Notes: generated by a model not told the origin, from the letters alone. A DNA stretch of 64,000 nt from Streptomyces sp. R302 (GCF_012927245.1 NZ_JABBGE010000004.1:1-64000), one strand, 5' to 3'. Positions 9,370-17,691 are shown, counted from the first letter of the stretch. Made by a program: numbers and translations.

Positions 9370-10725
9370 ATGGGTAAGAAGTCTCCCGACAGGAACTCTT
9401 CCGGCCGGAACTCTCCCGGCAGGAAGTTCCCTGCTCCCTTCCGGTCCCTGGCCGTCCGCAACTTCCGGCTCTTCGTGGCCGGCCAGGTGGTCTCGGCCGC
9501 GGGCACCTGGATGATGGTGACGGCCCAGGACTGGCTGGTCCTCTCCCTGACCGGGGACTCGGGCACGGCGCTCGGCACCGTGACCGCCTTCCAACTGACC
9601 CCGCTGCTCCTGTTCACGCTGTACGGCGGCCGGCTCGCCGACCGGTACGACAAGCGGTGGCTGCTCGGGGCCGCCAACACGGCCGCCGGGCTGCTCGCCC
9701 TGGCCCTGTCGGTCCTGGTGATGTCGGGCGCCGTCCGGCTGTGGCACGTGTACGCGGCCGCGCTGTGCCTCGGGCTCGTCAACGCCGTCGAGGTACCCGC
9801 CCGGATGGCGTTCGTCAGCGAGCTGGTCGGCCCCGAACTGCTGCCGAACGCCTCCTCCCTGAGCGCCGCCTACTTCAGCACGGCCCGCATGGTCGGGCCC
9901 GCCGGGGCCGGGCTGCTCATCGCCTGGATCGGCGTCGGCCCGGTCATGCTGGTCAACGCGCTGAGCTACCCGGCCACGGTGGCCGCCCTGTGCCTCATGC
10001 GTCCCGGGGAGCTCGTCCGTTCCGCGCGCTCCGCACGGGCGGCGAAGGTCGTCGACGGGCTGCGCTATGTGCGGGGCCGGCCCGATCTGCTGGTGCCGCT
10101 GGTGCTGGTCGGGACGGTCGGCCTCGCCGGCTTCAACTTCCAGCTCACGCTGCCGCTGCTCGCCAAGACCGTCTTCCACGCCGACGCCTCCGCGTTCGGC
10201 CTGCTCAGCGCGGCGTTCGCCGCCGGTTCGCTGGGCGGCGCGCTGCTCGCCACGACCCGCAGCGGCCGTCCGGCGGCCCTGCTCGTCACCGGCTCCGCGG
10301 TCGCCTTCGGCGTCCTGGAGACGGTCGCGGGGTTCGCCCCCGACCACGCGACCGCCGCCGTCCTCGTCGGCCTGACCGGGGCCGCCGGCATCTACTTCGT
10401 CCAGGCCGCCAACCACTACGTCCAGCTGGGCAGCGCGCCCGAGTACCGCGGCCGGACGATGGCGCTGTACACGCTGGTCCTCCAGGGCCTCACCCCGCTG
10501 GGCGCGCTGCTCGTCGGCTGGCTGTCCGTGCGGTACGGCGCCCGCTCGGGCCTGTACCTGGGAGGGCTCGTCTCCCTGGCGGCCGGCCTCGCCGTGCTGG
10601 TCCCGGCCCTGCTCCGCAGACGCCGGCGACGCCACGCCGGGGCCGGCCCCGGTCCCGGCCCGGACGGCGATCCCGTACCGGACCCGGCCGCCCCCGCTCC
10701 ATCCGCGACAGGAAGGACACCATGA
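9370..10725 (+). CDS. MFS exporter (MFS_3/EntS-like)
   Basis: A 451-residue membrane protein with about 12 hydrophobic segments and the MFS signature GGRLADRYDKR between TM2 and TM3. A basic, Ser/Pro/Arg-rich N-terminal tail of about 25 residues is encoded by imperfect short repeats (9380-9430). It resembles the enterobactin-exporter-like MFS group used for efflux of natural products. The start has no clear ribosome site and lies 3 nt after the hydrolase stop, which suggests translational coupling. Likely role: product export and self-protection. Confidence 0.85.
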   Translation: MGKKSPDRNSSGRNSPGRKFPAPFRSLAVRNFRLFVAGQVVSAAGTWMMVTAQDWLVLSLTGDSGTALGTVTAFQLTPLLLFTLYGGRLADRYDKRWLLGAANTAAGLLALALSVLVMSGAVRLWHVYAAALCLGLVNAVEVPARMAFVSELVGPELLPNASSLSAAYFSTARMVGPAGAGLLIAWIGVGPVMLVNALSYPATVAALCLMRPGELVRSARSARAAKVVDGLRYVRGRPDLLVPLVLVGTVGLAGFNFQLTLPLLAKTVFHADASAFGLLSAAFAAGSLGGALLATTRSGRPAALLVTGSAVAFGVLETVAGFAPDHATAAVLVGLTGAAGIYFVQAANHYVQLGSAPEYRGRTMALYTLVLQGLTPLGALLVGWLSVRYGARSGLYLGGLVSLAAGLAVLVPALLRRRRRRHAGAGPGPGPDGDPVPDPAAPAPSATGRTP

Positions 10726-11078
10726 CCACCGCCGAAGCACCCGCCCCGCACGGGCTCGAACGCCTCCGGGACCTGGAGGGGCTGCGCCGCCTGCCCCGGC
10801 AGGAACGCGCCGCCGCGATCTGCCACCTGCTGCGCCTCGAACTCCAGCGGCTGCTCGCGGTCCCCCCGGCGCACCGGCTCTCGGCCGACCTCCCCCTGGG
10901 CTCCCAGGGCCTCGACGCGATCAACGCGCTCAGCCTGGAGCGCGCGATCCGCACCGTCCTGCGCACGGAGGTGCCCGCGGAAGAACTGCGGGCGAGCACG
11001 GTCGGGGAGGTGGCCGAGCGCCTCGCCGGGGCGACCGGACCCCAGGACGAACACCAGCCGTCATCCATCCACCGCTAG
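10722..11078 (+). CDS. ACP-like protein without the carrier serine
   Basis: A 118-residue protein whose residues 35-105 look like an acyl carrier domain (LLRLELQRLLAVPP, LPLGSQGLDAINALSLERAI, then VPAEELRASTVGEVAERL). The phosphopantetheine serine normally sits in G-x-D-S-L; here it reads GLDAI, with Ala66 at that position. It therefore should not accept a phosphopantetheine arm. It starts at an ATG overlapping the MFS stop. It may be a structural or docking partner, or a decayed carrier; its small size and C-terminal position in the operon give no firm function. Confidence 0.7.
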   Translation: MTTAEAPAPHGLERLRDLEGLRRLPRQERAAAICHLLRLELQRLLAVPPAHRLSADLPLGSQGLDAINALSLERAIRTVLRTEVPAEELRASTVGEVAERLAGATGPQDEHQPSSIHR

Positions 11079-11097
11079 CAGACAGGGAGCACCGCAC

Positions 11098-12666
11098 ATG
11101 TCGATCGCGGCTGCCGACGAACTCACCGTACGCCTCGACGAGTTGGCCGAACGAAAGACCACCGCACGGGACGGCGGGGACCCCCGGGTGACCGAACGCC
11201 AGCACGCCAAGGGCAAACTGACGGCCCATGAGCGCATCGCGCTCCTGCTCGACAAGGGCAGCTTCAGCGAGGTGGAGCCGCTGCGCCGGCACCGTGCCAC
11301 CGGCTTCGGCCTGGAGGCGAAGAAGCCGTACGGCGACGGCGTCGTGACCGGCTGGGGCACGGTCGAGGGCCGTACGGTCTTCGTCTACGCCCACGATTTC
11401 CGGGTCTTCGGCGGCGCCCTGGGCGAGGCCCACGCCACGAAGATCCACAAGATCATGGACATGGCCATCGCGGCCGGCGCGCCGCTGGTCTCCCTGAACG
11501 ACGGCGCCGGCGCCCGCATCCAGGAGGGCGTCTCCGCCCTCGCCGGCTACGGCGGCATCTTCCGGCGCAACACCAAGGCCTCCGGCGTCATCCCGCAGAT
11601 CTCGGTGATGCTCGGCCCGTGCGCCGGCGGCGCCGCCTACAGCCCCGCGCTGACCGACTTCGTCTTCGCCGTGCGGGACATCTCGCAGATGTTCATCACG
11701 GGTCCGGACGTCGTCAAGGCGGTCACCGGCGAGGAGATCAGCCAGAACGGCCTCGGCGGCGCCGACGTCCACGCCGGGACCTCCGGCGTCGCGCACTTCG
11801 TGTACGACGACGAGGAGACCTGCATCGCGGAGGTCCGCTACCTCCTGTCGATGCTGCCGCAGAACAACCGGGAGCTGCCGCCCGTCGCCCACACCGGTGA
11901 CCCCGTGGACCGCCCCGGCGACAGCCTGCTCGACCTGGTGCCGGTCGACGGCAGCCGCTCGTACGACATCCGCGCCGTCATCGAGGAGGTCGTGGACGAC
12001 GGCGAGTTCATGGAGGTGCACGCCACCTGGGCGCAGAACATCGTGGTCGGGCTCGCCCGCGTCGACGGACACACCGTCGGCGTCGTCGCCAACCAGCCGG
12101 CCGCCATGGCCGGCGTCCTCGACATCAAGGCCTCCGAGAAGGGGGCGCGCTTCGTCCAGTTCTGCGACGCCTTCAACATCCCGCTGGTCACCCTGGTGGA
12201 CGTCCCCGGCTTCCTGCCCGGCGTCGACCAGGAGCACGAGGGCATCATCCGCAGGGGCGCGAAGCTGCTCTACGCCTACTGCAACGCGACGGTGCCCCGG
12301 GTCTCCGTGGTGCTGCGCAAGGCGTACGGCGGCGCGTACATCGTGATGGACTCGCGCTCCATCGGCGCGGACGTCGCGCTGGCCTGGCCGACGAACGAGA
12401 TCGCGGTCATGGGCGCGGAGGGCGCGGCCAACGTGGTGTTCCGCCGCGAGATCGCCGCCGCCGACGACCCCGACGCCATGCGGCAGGAGAAGATCGACCA
12501 GTACCGCCGCGAGCTGGTCCACCCGTACTACGCCGCCGAGCGCGGCCTGGTCGACGACGTCATCGACCCCCGGCAGACCCGCGAGGTCCTCGCCCGCTCG
12601 CTCGCCATGCTCCTCCACAAGCACACCGACCTGCCGAGCCGCAAGCACGGCAACCCGCCCCAGTGA
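11098..12666 (+). CDS. Acyl-CoA carboxylase beta (carboxyltransferase) subunit
   Basis: A 522-residue biotin-dependent carboxyltransferase, the usual length. Two crotonase-fold halves are visible, with oxyanion-type motifs GPCAGGAAYSPALTDFVF and, later, KAYGGAYIVMDSR. At the position where propionyl-specific PccB of S. coelicolor has Asp422, this protein has Ile415; Ile there is known to favour acetyl-CoA. It is therefore more likely to make malonyl-CoA than methylmalonyl-CoA. The alpha partner ends at base 134 and the epsilon subunit follows 13 nt later. It starts at ATG 11098 after GGGAGC. Confidence 0.93.
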   Translation: MSIAAADELTVRLDELAERKTTARDGGDPRVTERQHAKGKLTAHERIALLLDKGSFSEVEPLRRHRATGFGLEAKKPYGDGVVTGWGTVEGRTVFVYAHDFRVFGGALGEAHATKIHKIMDMAIAAGAPLVSLNDGAGARIQEGVSALAGYGGIFRRNTKASGVIPQISVMLGPCAGGAAYSPALTDFVFAVRDISQMFITGPDVVKAVTGEEISQNGLGGADVHAGTSGVAHFVYDDEETCIAEVRYLLSMLPQNNRELPPVAHTGDPVDRPGDSLLDLVPVDGSRSYDIRAVIEEVVDDGEFMEVHATWAQNIVVGLARVDGHTVGVVANQPAAMAGVLDIKASEKGARFVQFCDAFNIPLVTLVDVPGFLPGVDQEHEGIIRRGAKLLYAYCNATVPRVSVVLRKAYGGAYIVMDSRSIGADVALAWPTNEIAVMGAEGAANVVFRREIAAADDPDAMRQEKIDQYRRELVHPYYAAERGLVDDVIDPRQTREVLARSLAMLLHKHTDLPSRKHGNPPQ

Positions 12667-12679
12667 GCCAGGAGGAACG

Positions 12680-12910
12680 ATGACCGCGGAAGACCACCCC
12701 ACCACCGGCGCGCCGCTGTTCCGGCTGGAGGCCGGCTCCGCGACGCCCGAGGAGCTCGCCGCCCTGACGGCGGTCCTGCTGTCCCGTTCGCTCCTGGCCG
12801 GCGCCACGCCCGACGACGTGGCGCGCCGGGCCCAGACGGTCGCCCGGTGGCGGCGGCCGGAGCGGGTGACGGGCTTCGAGGGACCGCGCAGCTGGCGCGG
12901 CGCCGCCTGA
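12680..12910 (+). CDS. Acyl-CoA carboxylase epsilon subunit
   Basis: A 76-residue polypeptide starting at ATG 12680 behind AGGAGGA. It has the short actinomycete epsilon-subunit pattern: a central LEAGSATPEELAALTAVLL segment and a Trp/Arg-rich C-terminal end (WRRPERV, SWRGAA). Such subunits bind the beta hexamer and raise carboxylase activity. Position directly after the beta subunit and before a strong terminator supports the call. It ends the aromatic-core transcript. Confidence 0.85.
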   Translation: MTAEDHPTTGAPLFRLEAGSATPEELAALTAVLLSRSLLAGATPDDVARRAQTVARWRRPERVTGFEGPRSWRGAA

Positions 12911-12922
12911 CCGCAGGCCGAC

Positions 12923-12972
12923 ACACCGAAGGGCCGCGGAGTCGGTTTCGACTCCGCGGCCCTTCGGCGTGT
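12923..12972. terminator. Bidirectional terminator
   Basis: A long inverted repeat, with an 18-bp core (left arm about 12926-12943, right arm about 12950-12967) and a 6-nt GGTTTC-like loop, lies between the convergent epsilon-subunit gene (+) and PPTase gene (-). Ends ACAC and GTGT extend the pairing with a small bulge. Confidence 0.85.
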
Positions 12973-12980
12973 CCGGCGGG

Positions 12981-13796
12981 TCACTCCTCGCGGGGTCCCG
13001 CCGACCGGTCCCGCAGCACCGTGCGGAAGCCGGGTTCGATCCCGCCGATGCCGCGCACCGCGGTCCTGGCGTCGGCGGCGTACAGGTACGCGGCCGGCAC
13101 CGCCCGCATCGCGACCTGCCAGGTCCCCGACCCCCGCAGCGCCACCGCGCCGACGTGCCCCTCGCACAGGGGCAGATTGCCGACGAGCCAGCCGCCCGGC
13201 CGGTTCGCCGGTTCGGCCTCGCCCAGGTAGTCCAGGCTCGGCGCCCGGTTGAGGCCGGTGCCCAGGCCCTTCAGATAGGCCTCCTTACGGGTCCACAGCC
13301 GGCCGAAGACCGCCGCCCGCGCGTGCGCGGGCACGGCCAGGAGCTCCTCGCGCTCGTCGGGATGGAGTGCCGGAAGGCAGGCCTCCACCGTCGTGTCCGA
13401 GGGGATCCGCTGGACGTCGGCGCCCACCCGGGCGTGCGCGACGGCGGCCAGTGCCAGGCCGTGGCTGTGCGACAGGGAGAACTGCGGGGCGCCGGGCACG
13501 CGCAGCACCCTGGGCCGCCCGTGCCGGCCCCCGTCACCCTTGTGCAGTTCGCCCGCGATGACGAGGCGGGCGGGCGCGATGCCGGTGTAGAGGGCGAGGA
13601 CCCGGCGCAGCCCGACGTGCGCCGCGAGGTACATACGGCGGTCGGCGGGCTGGAGGAAGGACTCGGCCCGGCGCCGCTCGACGGGGTCGAGCTCATGGCC
13701 GGGCACGTCCCGGGGCGATTCGGGAGGCGGCAGCAGCCAGACGTCCAGCACCTCCCTCCCGTGACCGAACGGAGAAAGCGGGCGCTGAAGGTCCAA
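12981..13796 (-). CDS. Sfp-type 4'-phosphopantetheinyl transferase
   Basis: A protein of up to 271 residues with the Sfp-family marks: FSLSHSHGLALAAVA, the metal/CoA motif GADVQRI, and FGRLWTRKEAYLKGLGTGL. It converts apo carrier proteins to holo form using CoA. It is the only such gene in the window, so it is the obvious candidate to activate both the type II ACP and the type I PKS ACP domains. The longest frame begins at a TTG (13796); a GTG at 13751 behind GGGAGGGAG is a good alternative, giving 256 residues. It is transcribed opposite to the core operon and follows the ABM monooxygenase gene. Confidence 0.9.
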   Translation of the reverse strand: MDLQRPLSPFGHGREVLDVWLLPPPESPRDVPGHELDPVERRRAESFLQPADRRMYLAAHVGLRRVLALYTGIAPARLVIAGELHKGDGGRHGRPRVLRVPGAPQFSLSHSHGLALAAVAHARVGADVQRIPSDTTVEACLPALHPDEREELLAVPAHARAAVFGRLWTRKEAYLKGLGTGLNRAPSLDYLGEAEPANRPGGWLVGNLPLCEGHVGAVALRGSGTWQVAMRAVPAAYLYAADARTAVRGIGGIEPGFRTVLRDRSAGPREE

Positions 13797-13862
13797 CTGC
13801 GGTCAGCTCCTTGTCCTGCCGTGCGGTGGGCGCGCGCGGCGCCCCCGCGTCGGATACGCGAA

Positions 13863-13899
13863 GGCCGCCGGCAGGGTGGGGGAAACCCTGACAGCGGCC
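13863..13899 (-). terminator. Imperfect hairpin after the ABM monooxygenase gene
   Basis: Arms GGCCGC..CAGGGT (from 13863) and ACCCTG..GCGGCC (to 13899) pair with a 3-bp mismatch in the middle. It lies just downstream of the minus-strand ABM gene. Weak evidence. Confidence 0.35.
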
Positions 13900-13916
13900 G
13901 GTTCGAGGGGGTGAGG

Positions 13917-14612
13917 TCACTCGCCCGCGGAGCGCGTGTGCACCACCCGGTAGGTGTTGTCGTCGTACCAGGTCCGCAGGGCCTGGACGCGGGCGTCCAC
14001 CTTCAGGCGGTCCGGCACGCGGTCCTGCTGCGCCTCGGCGCGGAAGGCGTCGTACGCCTCCTTGCTGTCCCACTGGGAGTAGACGACGACGAACTTGCCC
14101 TCGATGCCGCGGGCCTTCAGGCCGCGCAGCACGGTGTGGGTCCGGTAGCCGGCGACGTCGAGGAGGTACTCCTGCGACGCGCCCAGGGCGTCGACCAGGT
14201 CCTCCTGGTCGGCCTCCGCCACGCCGAACAGCTCGATGGCCGTGTAGTCGTCGCGGGTCGGGGAGACCTCGGTCACGCCGTTCAGCGCGGCCTTCTGCTG
14301 GGTGAACGCGATCTCGTTCTGGAGCAGCCGGATCGAGGTGGTGATCTCACCGAAGAGCGGCAGGGTGCGGTGCTTGAACTCGTCGCCCGCGTAGCGGGCG
14401 TCCAGGTCCTCGGTGCTGCGCCACTGGATGAAGTTGGCCGTGCCGAACTTGTCGTGTCCGGCGTGGACCGTGCTGGAGATCCAGCCCTCGTACGCCGCGG
14501 CGTCGACGATCTGCCGCATCGCGGCGAGCAGCTTCTCCTGCTTCTCCGCGGTGTCGGTCGTGAACAGGTTGAGGACCGTCAGATGCTGGCCGTCGGCCGC
14601 GATCTTCGGCAT
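13917..14612 (-). CDS. Tandem ABM-domain monooxygenase
   Basis: A 231-residue protein with two antibiotic-biosynthesis-monooxygenase (ferredoxin-like) halves: residues about 8-100 (LTVLNLFTTDTAEKQEKLLAAMRQIVDAA, NFIQWRSTEDLDARYAGDEF) and about 125-225 (IELFGVAEADQEDLVDAL, VVVYSQWDSKEAYDAF). The family performs cofactor-free oxidation of phenols to quinones in aromatic polyketides. ATG 14612 is preferred over the longer frame (14717) because AAGGAGAC precedes it. It is divergent from the SnoaL/antiporter/flavin-reductase group, and the intervening DNA carries a palindrome. A quinone-forming or ring-opening step on the aromatic core is likely. Confidence 0.85.
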   Translation of the reverse strand: MPKIAADGQHLTVLNLFTTDTAEKQEKLLAAMRQIVDAAAYEGWISSTVHAGHDKFGTANFIQWRSTEDLDARYAGDEFKHRTLPLFGEITTSIRLLQNEIAFTQQKAALNGVTEVSPTRDDYTAIELFGVAEADQEDLVDALGASQEYLLDVAGYRTHTVLRGLKARGIEGKFVVVYSQWDSKEAYDAFRAEAQQDRVPDRLKVDARVQALRTWYDDNTYRVVHTRSAGE

Positions 14613-14651
14613 TCTCTCGTCTCCTTCATCGGCGGAAGTTCGATACGGCAG

Positions 14652-14703
14652 AAGCTTTGCAAGGCCGGAACTCGAATTGAAGGCCTTCGAGTTCAAGCTT
14701 TGC
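14652..14703. promoter_or_regulatory. Palindrome flanked by direct repeats in a divergent promoter region
   Basis: GAACTCGAA (14668-14676) and TTCGAGTTC (14686-14694) form a perfect 9-bp inverted repeat with a 9-bp spacer. Identical direct repeats AAGCTTTGC lie at 14652-14660 and 14695-14703. The region separates the minus-strand ABM gene from the plus-strand SnoaL gene, so a regulator bound here could control both. Confidence 0.5.
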
Positions 14704-14811
14704 GGCTGATTCGCCAAGAACCAGGGGGAGGTGTCACAGTTCTTCGCGGTCTTGGTCAGGAAGGTGAAAAGAGGCCTTGGCGGCCCGGGAAATCCTGCGC
14801 ATCCTCGGACA

Positions 14812-15258
14812 ATGGATTCAGGACAGGAAGTATTTGAGATCAGCGGCCTCCTGAGCCGTTATCTCGTTTCGCTCGACGACGAAGAGATCGACGACGACTG
14901 GGCGGGCCGGCTCTTCACCGAGGACGCGAGCATCACGTTCCCGATGAGCCGGCACGACGGGATCGACGGTCTCGCCGCCTTCCACCTGCACGCGCGCGCG
15001 GCCTTCGCCGGGACCCAGCACCTCGGCTCCTCGGTGGTGACCGAGATCGAGGACGACGGGGAGCACGCCGTGCTGCGCGCCAACGTCCTCGCCACCCATG
15101 TGCACCACCCCGGGGCCGCGGCCGATCCGCTGTTCCAGGCCGGCACCCTGGCGACCGCGCGGGCCCGCCGCACCGCGGACGGGTGGCGGATCGCCTCCCT
15201 GTCCCTGCGCGTGCTGTGGACCCGGGGCACCCCGCCCGGAGCCCAGGAGCCCCGATGA
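14812..15258 (+). CDS. SnoaL-like/nuclear transport factor 2-fold protein
   Basis: A 148-residue alpha+beta cone protein from ATG 14812 (MDSGQEVFEISGLLSRYL). The features DWAGRLFTEDASITFPMSRHDGIDGLAAFH and a C-terminal TADGWRIASLSLRVLWTRG strand pattern fit the SnoaL_4 group. Members include cyclases, hydroxylases and ketosteroid-isomerase-like enzymes of aromatic polyketide pathways. A longer GTG start at 14731 is possible, but its purine tract abuts the codon. The stop overlaps the antiporter start (ATGA). Substrate unknown; a ring-closure or hydroxylation partner role is an inference from context. Confidence 0.75.
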   Translation: MDSGQEVFEISGLLSRYLVSLDDEEIDDDWAGRLFTEDASITFPMSRHDGIDGLAAFHLHARAAFAGTQHLGSSVVTEIEDDGEHAVLRANVLATHVHHPGAAADPLFQAGTLATARARRTADGWRIASLSLRVLWTRGTPPGAQEPR

Positions 15259-16598
15259 CCGTGCTCGCCGCGGTGAACCCGCGGGAGACGACGCAGATCG
15301 CCGTGATGCTGGCCGACATCGCCGTCGTACTGGTCGCCGGAGCCCTCCTCGGCCGGCTCGCGCGCCGGTTCCGCCAGCCCGCCGTCGTCGGGGAGATCAC
15401 CGCCGGCATCCTGCTCGGCCCCAGCGTCCTGGGCCTGCTGCCCGGCGGCCTCACCGAGCGGCTCTTCCCCCTCGACGTGCGACCGCTGCTGTCGGCGGTC
15501 TCCCAGGTGGGCCTGATCCTCTTCATGTTCGTCGTGGGCTGGGAGTTCGAGCGGCGGATGATCAAGCCGCACGCGAAGCTCGCCGCCGGCATCTCGGTGT
15601 CCTCGATCGCGATGGCCTTCGGCCTCGGATACGCCCTGGCCTTCCCGCTCTACCCGGACCACGCCATGGTCGCCGGACACGAGATCCCGTTCAACGCCTT
15701 CGCCACCTTCCTCGGCGCCGCCATGTCGGTCACCGCCTTCCCGGTGCTCGCCCGGATCCTCACCGAGAACGACCTCATCAACACCCGCGTCGGCTCGCTC
15801 TCCCTGGCCAGCGCCGCCATCGACGACGTCCTCGCCTGGTGCCTGCTCGCCTACGTCTCGGCGCTGGTCGCCGCGGACGGCAACTACACCGAACTGGCCC
15901 GGATCGGCGCGCTCAGCGTGCTGTACGTGGCCCTGATGCTGCTCGTCGTCCGGCCGCTGGCCTCCCGCCTGACCTGGCGGCTCGCCGCCACCGAACGCTG
16001 GTCCACGCTGCTCGCGCTGCTCTGCGCGGGCGCCCTGACCTCGGCGTGGGCGACGACGTGGATCGGCATCCACGCCATTTTCGGCGCCTTCATGTTCGGC
16101 TTCGTCATGCCCCGCGAGCCCGCCCGGCTCCTGGTCGAGCACGTCCGCAAGCCCATCGACAACGTGAGCTCGGTGCTGCTCCCGGTCTTCTTCATCGTCA
16201 CCGGACTCGGCGTCGACCTCGGGGCGCTGACCGGCGGCGACGTCGTCGCGCTCGGCGCGATCATCGCCGTCGCCTGCGCCGGCAAGCTCATCGGCGCCCT
16301 GATCCCGGCGCGCCTCGCGGGCATGTCCTGGCGGGATACCAAGGACCTCGGGCTGCTGATGAACACCCGCGGCCTCACCGAGCTGATCATCCTCAACGCC
16401 GCCGTCAGCCTGGGCGTCCTCGACGGCCGCATGTTCACCATGCTGGTGATCATGGCCCTCGTCACGACCGCCATGGCCGGCCCGCTGCTCAGCCGCCGTA
16501 CGGCCCAGAGGCCGGACCGGGACGAGCCCGCGCCGGAGCAGGACGACACCGCGCCGAAAACCGCCGAACCCGCCGGCCTCGGCCGGCTCCGCACCTGA
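15255..16598 (+). CDS. CPA2-family cation:proton antiporter
   Basis: A 447-residue integral membrane protein with about 12-13 hydrophobic segments. Diagnostic stretches are QPAVVGEITAGILLGPSVLG (TM2 region), MSVTAFPVLARIL, and SLASAAIDDVLAW, with the Asp pair typical of the KefB/NapA-like exchanger fold. The acidic, Pro-rich C-terminal tail is cytosolic. Similar antiporters occur in angucycline clusters (for example the proton-dependent transporter type of landomycin loci) and may support product export or pH homeostasis. It overlaps the SnoaL-like gene and precedes the flavin reductase by 13 nt. Confidence 0.88.
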   Translation: MTVLAAVNPRETTQIAVMLADIAVVLVAGALLGRLARRFRQPAVVGEITAGILLGPSVLGLLPGGLTERLFPLDVRPLLSAVSQVGLILFMFVVGWEFERRMIKPHAKLAAGISVSSIAMAFGLGYALAFPLYPDHAMVAGHEIPFNAFATFLGAAMSVTAFPVLARILTENDLINTRVGSLSLASAAIDDVLAWCLLAYVSALVAADGNYTELARIGALSVLYVALMLLVVRPLASRLTWRLAATERWSTLLALLCAGALTSAWATTWIGIHAIFGAFMFGFVMPREPARLLVEHVRKPIDNVSSVLLPVFFIVTGLGVDLGALTGGDVVALGAIIAVACAGKLIGALIPARLAGMSWRDTKDLGLLMNTRGLTELIILNAAVSLGVLDGRMFTMLVIMALVTTAMAGPLLSRRTAQRPDRDEPAPEQDDTAPKTAEPAGLGRLRT

Positions 16599-16611
16599 TG
16601 AGAGGGAAGCC

Positions 16612-17148
16612 ATGACCAGCGTTTCGCCTGCCGCGCTCCGGCCGGCCGCTCCGATCGAAGGCCGTCAGCTCCGCACCGTCTGCGGCAACTTCGCCACCGG
16701 CGTCACCGTCATCACCTCCGGCATCGGCGACGAGAGCGCCGGCGCCACGGTGAACTCCTTCACGTCGGTGTCGCTCGATCCGCCGCTGGTGCTCATCTGC
16801 CTGCACGAGAACTCCCGGCTGCTGCCGGTGATCCGGAGCTCCGGCGGATTCGTCGTCAATCTCCTGACGCTCCGTCAGGCGCCGGTGGCCTGGGCGTTCG
16901 CCGGCCGGGCCACGGCCCGGCTCGACGAGACGCCGCACCACAGGACCGGCAACGGACTCCCCGTCCTGAGCGAGGCGCTGGGGCACCTGGAGTGCCGGCT
17001 GGCCGCCGAGTACGACGGCGGGGACCACGCCATCCTCCTCGGCGAGGTCGTCGGGCTCGCCGCCCCGGCCGAGGAGGAGGAGCCGCTGGTCTTCTTCCAG
17101 GGCTCCATGCGCGAGCTCGGGGAGCCGGTGGCCTCCGGCCGGCGCTGA
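16612..17148 (+). CDS. Flavin reductase (FMN-binding split barrel)
   Basis: A 178-residue flavin reductase-like protein starting at ATG 16612 behind GAGAGGGAAGCC. The motif GNFATGVTVITS, the NSFTSVSLDPPLVLICLH stretch and the late GDHAILLGEVVGL are characteristic of the HpaC/ActVB-like family. It would supply reduced flavin to a partner oxygenase; candidates here are the halogenase-like protein (19785-21488), which needs FADH2, or an oxidase acting on the quinone. It is the last gene of the SnoaL-antiporter-reductase group and converges on the HxlR gene. Confidence 0.88.
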   Translation: MTSVSPAALRPAAPIEGRQLRTVCGNFATGVTVITSGIGDESAGATVNSFTSVSLDPPLVLICLHENSRLLPVIRSSGGFVVNLLTLRQAPVAWAFAGRATARLDETPHHRTGNGLPVLSEALGHLECRLAAEYDGGDHAILLGEVVGLAAPAEEEEPLVFFQGSMRELGEPVASGRR

Positions 17149-17167
17149 CCCGCGCGCGGCGGGCGGT

Positions 17168-17584
17168 TCAGCCGACGGTGACCGGGTGCTCCGCCCCGTC
17201 GAACGCCTGCCGCGCCCGCTCCACGGCCGGCAGGTTCTCCGTCGACCAGTCGGCGAGCGCGGCGAACAGCGGCGCGAGGCTCCGGCCCAGGTCGCTGATC
17301 TCGTACTCCACGCGCGGCGGCACCTCCGGGTAGTACGTGCGCAGGACCAGGCCGTCCCGCTCCATCTGGCGCAGCCGCTGGGTCAGCACCTTGGGCGTGA
17401 TGGTGCCGATGTTCCGGTGCAGCTCCACGAAGCGCTGGACGCCGTACGCGTGGAGCGTCCACAGGATCGGGGTGGTCCAGCGGCTGAAGACGATGTCCAG
17501 GACCGGAGCGATCGGGCACGCCTGCTCGGCTCCGGGGGTGTCGGCGGGGCTCCTCAGCACAGCGGTCACCTTTCGGGAAGTCAC
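17168..17584 (-). CDS. HxlR-family transcriptional regulator
   Basis: Up to 138 residues with a winged helix-turn-helix of the HxlR type: CPIAPVLDIVFSRWTTPILWTLHAYG, RFVELHRNIGTITPKVLTQRLRQMERDGLV, and the wing YYPEVPPRVEYEISDLGRSL. Cys23 near the N terminus is placed like the redox-sensing cysteine of quinone- or aldehyde-responsive HxlR proteins (YodB/HypR/QorR group). The longest frame starts at a GTG (17584) that lies inside the conserved promoter element, so a start at GTG 17569 or 17560 is likelier. Autoregulation, and control of the NmrA-like gene through the same DNA element, is inferred. Confidence 0.88.
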   Translation of the reverse strand: MTSRKVTAVLRSPADTPGAEQACPIAPVLDIVFSRWTTPILWTLHAYGVQRFVELHRNIGTITPKVLTQRLRQMERDGLVLRTYYPEVPPRVEYEISDLGRSLAPLFAALADWSTENLPAVERARQAFDGAEHPVTVG

Positions 17585-17628
17585 TTTCCTCTAGGTACTC
17601 ACTATATCGACGGTGGTAACTTCCGGAA
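17579..17628. promoter_or_regulatory. Shared HxlR-type operator/promoter, copy 1
   Basis: The 20-bp core AGTCACTTTCCTCTAGGTAC (17579-17598) is followed by an ACTAT box and, 43 nt from the core start, by TCCGGAA. An identical core with the same downstream spacing is found at 25402-25451. Here it sits between the divergent HxlR (-) and split-barrel (+) genes. Confidence 0.7.
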
Positions 17629-17691
17629 ACCGCGAACCCGCCCGGCTTCCCCCGCCCGCCGTCCGCACCCGTCCCGCCTTTTGGAGGCGCC

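Noticed and set aside
9370..9445. Possible slippage repeat at the MFS N terminus as a phase-variable switch
   Set aside because: The repeats are imperfect and only two to three units long, so reversible slippage is unlikely.
10722..11078. Calling this a normal acyl carrier protein
   Set aside because: The serine position is alanine, so it should not carry a phosphopantetheine arm.
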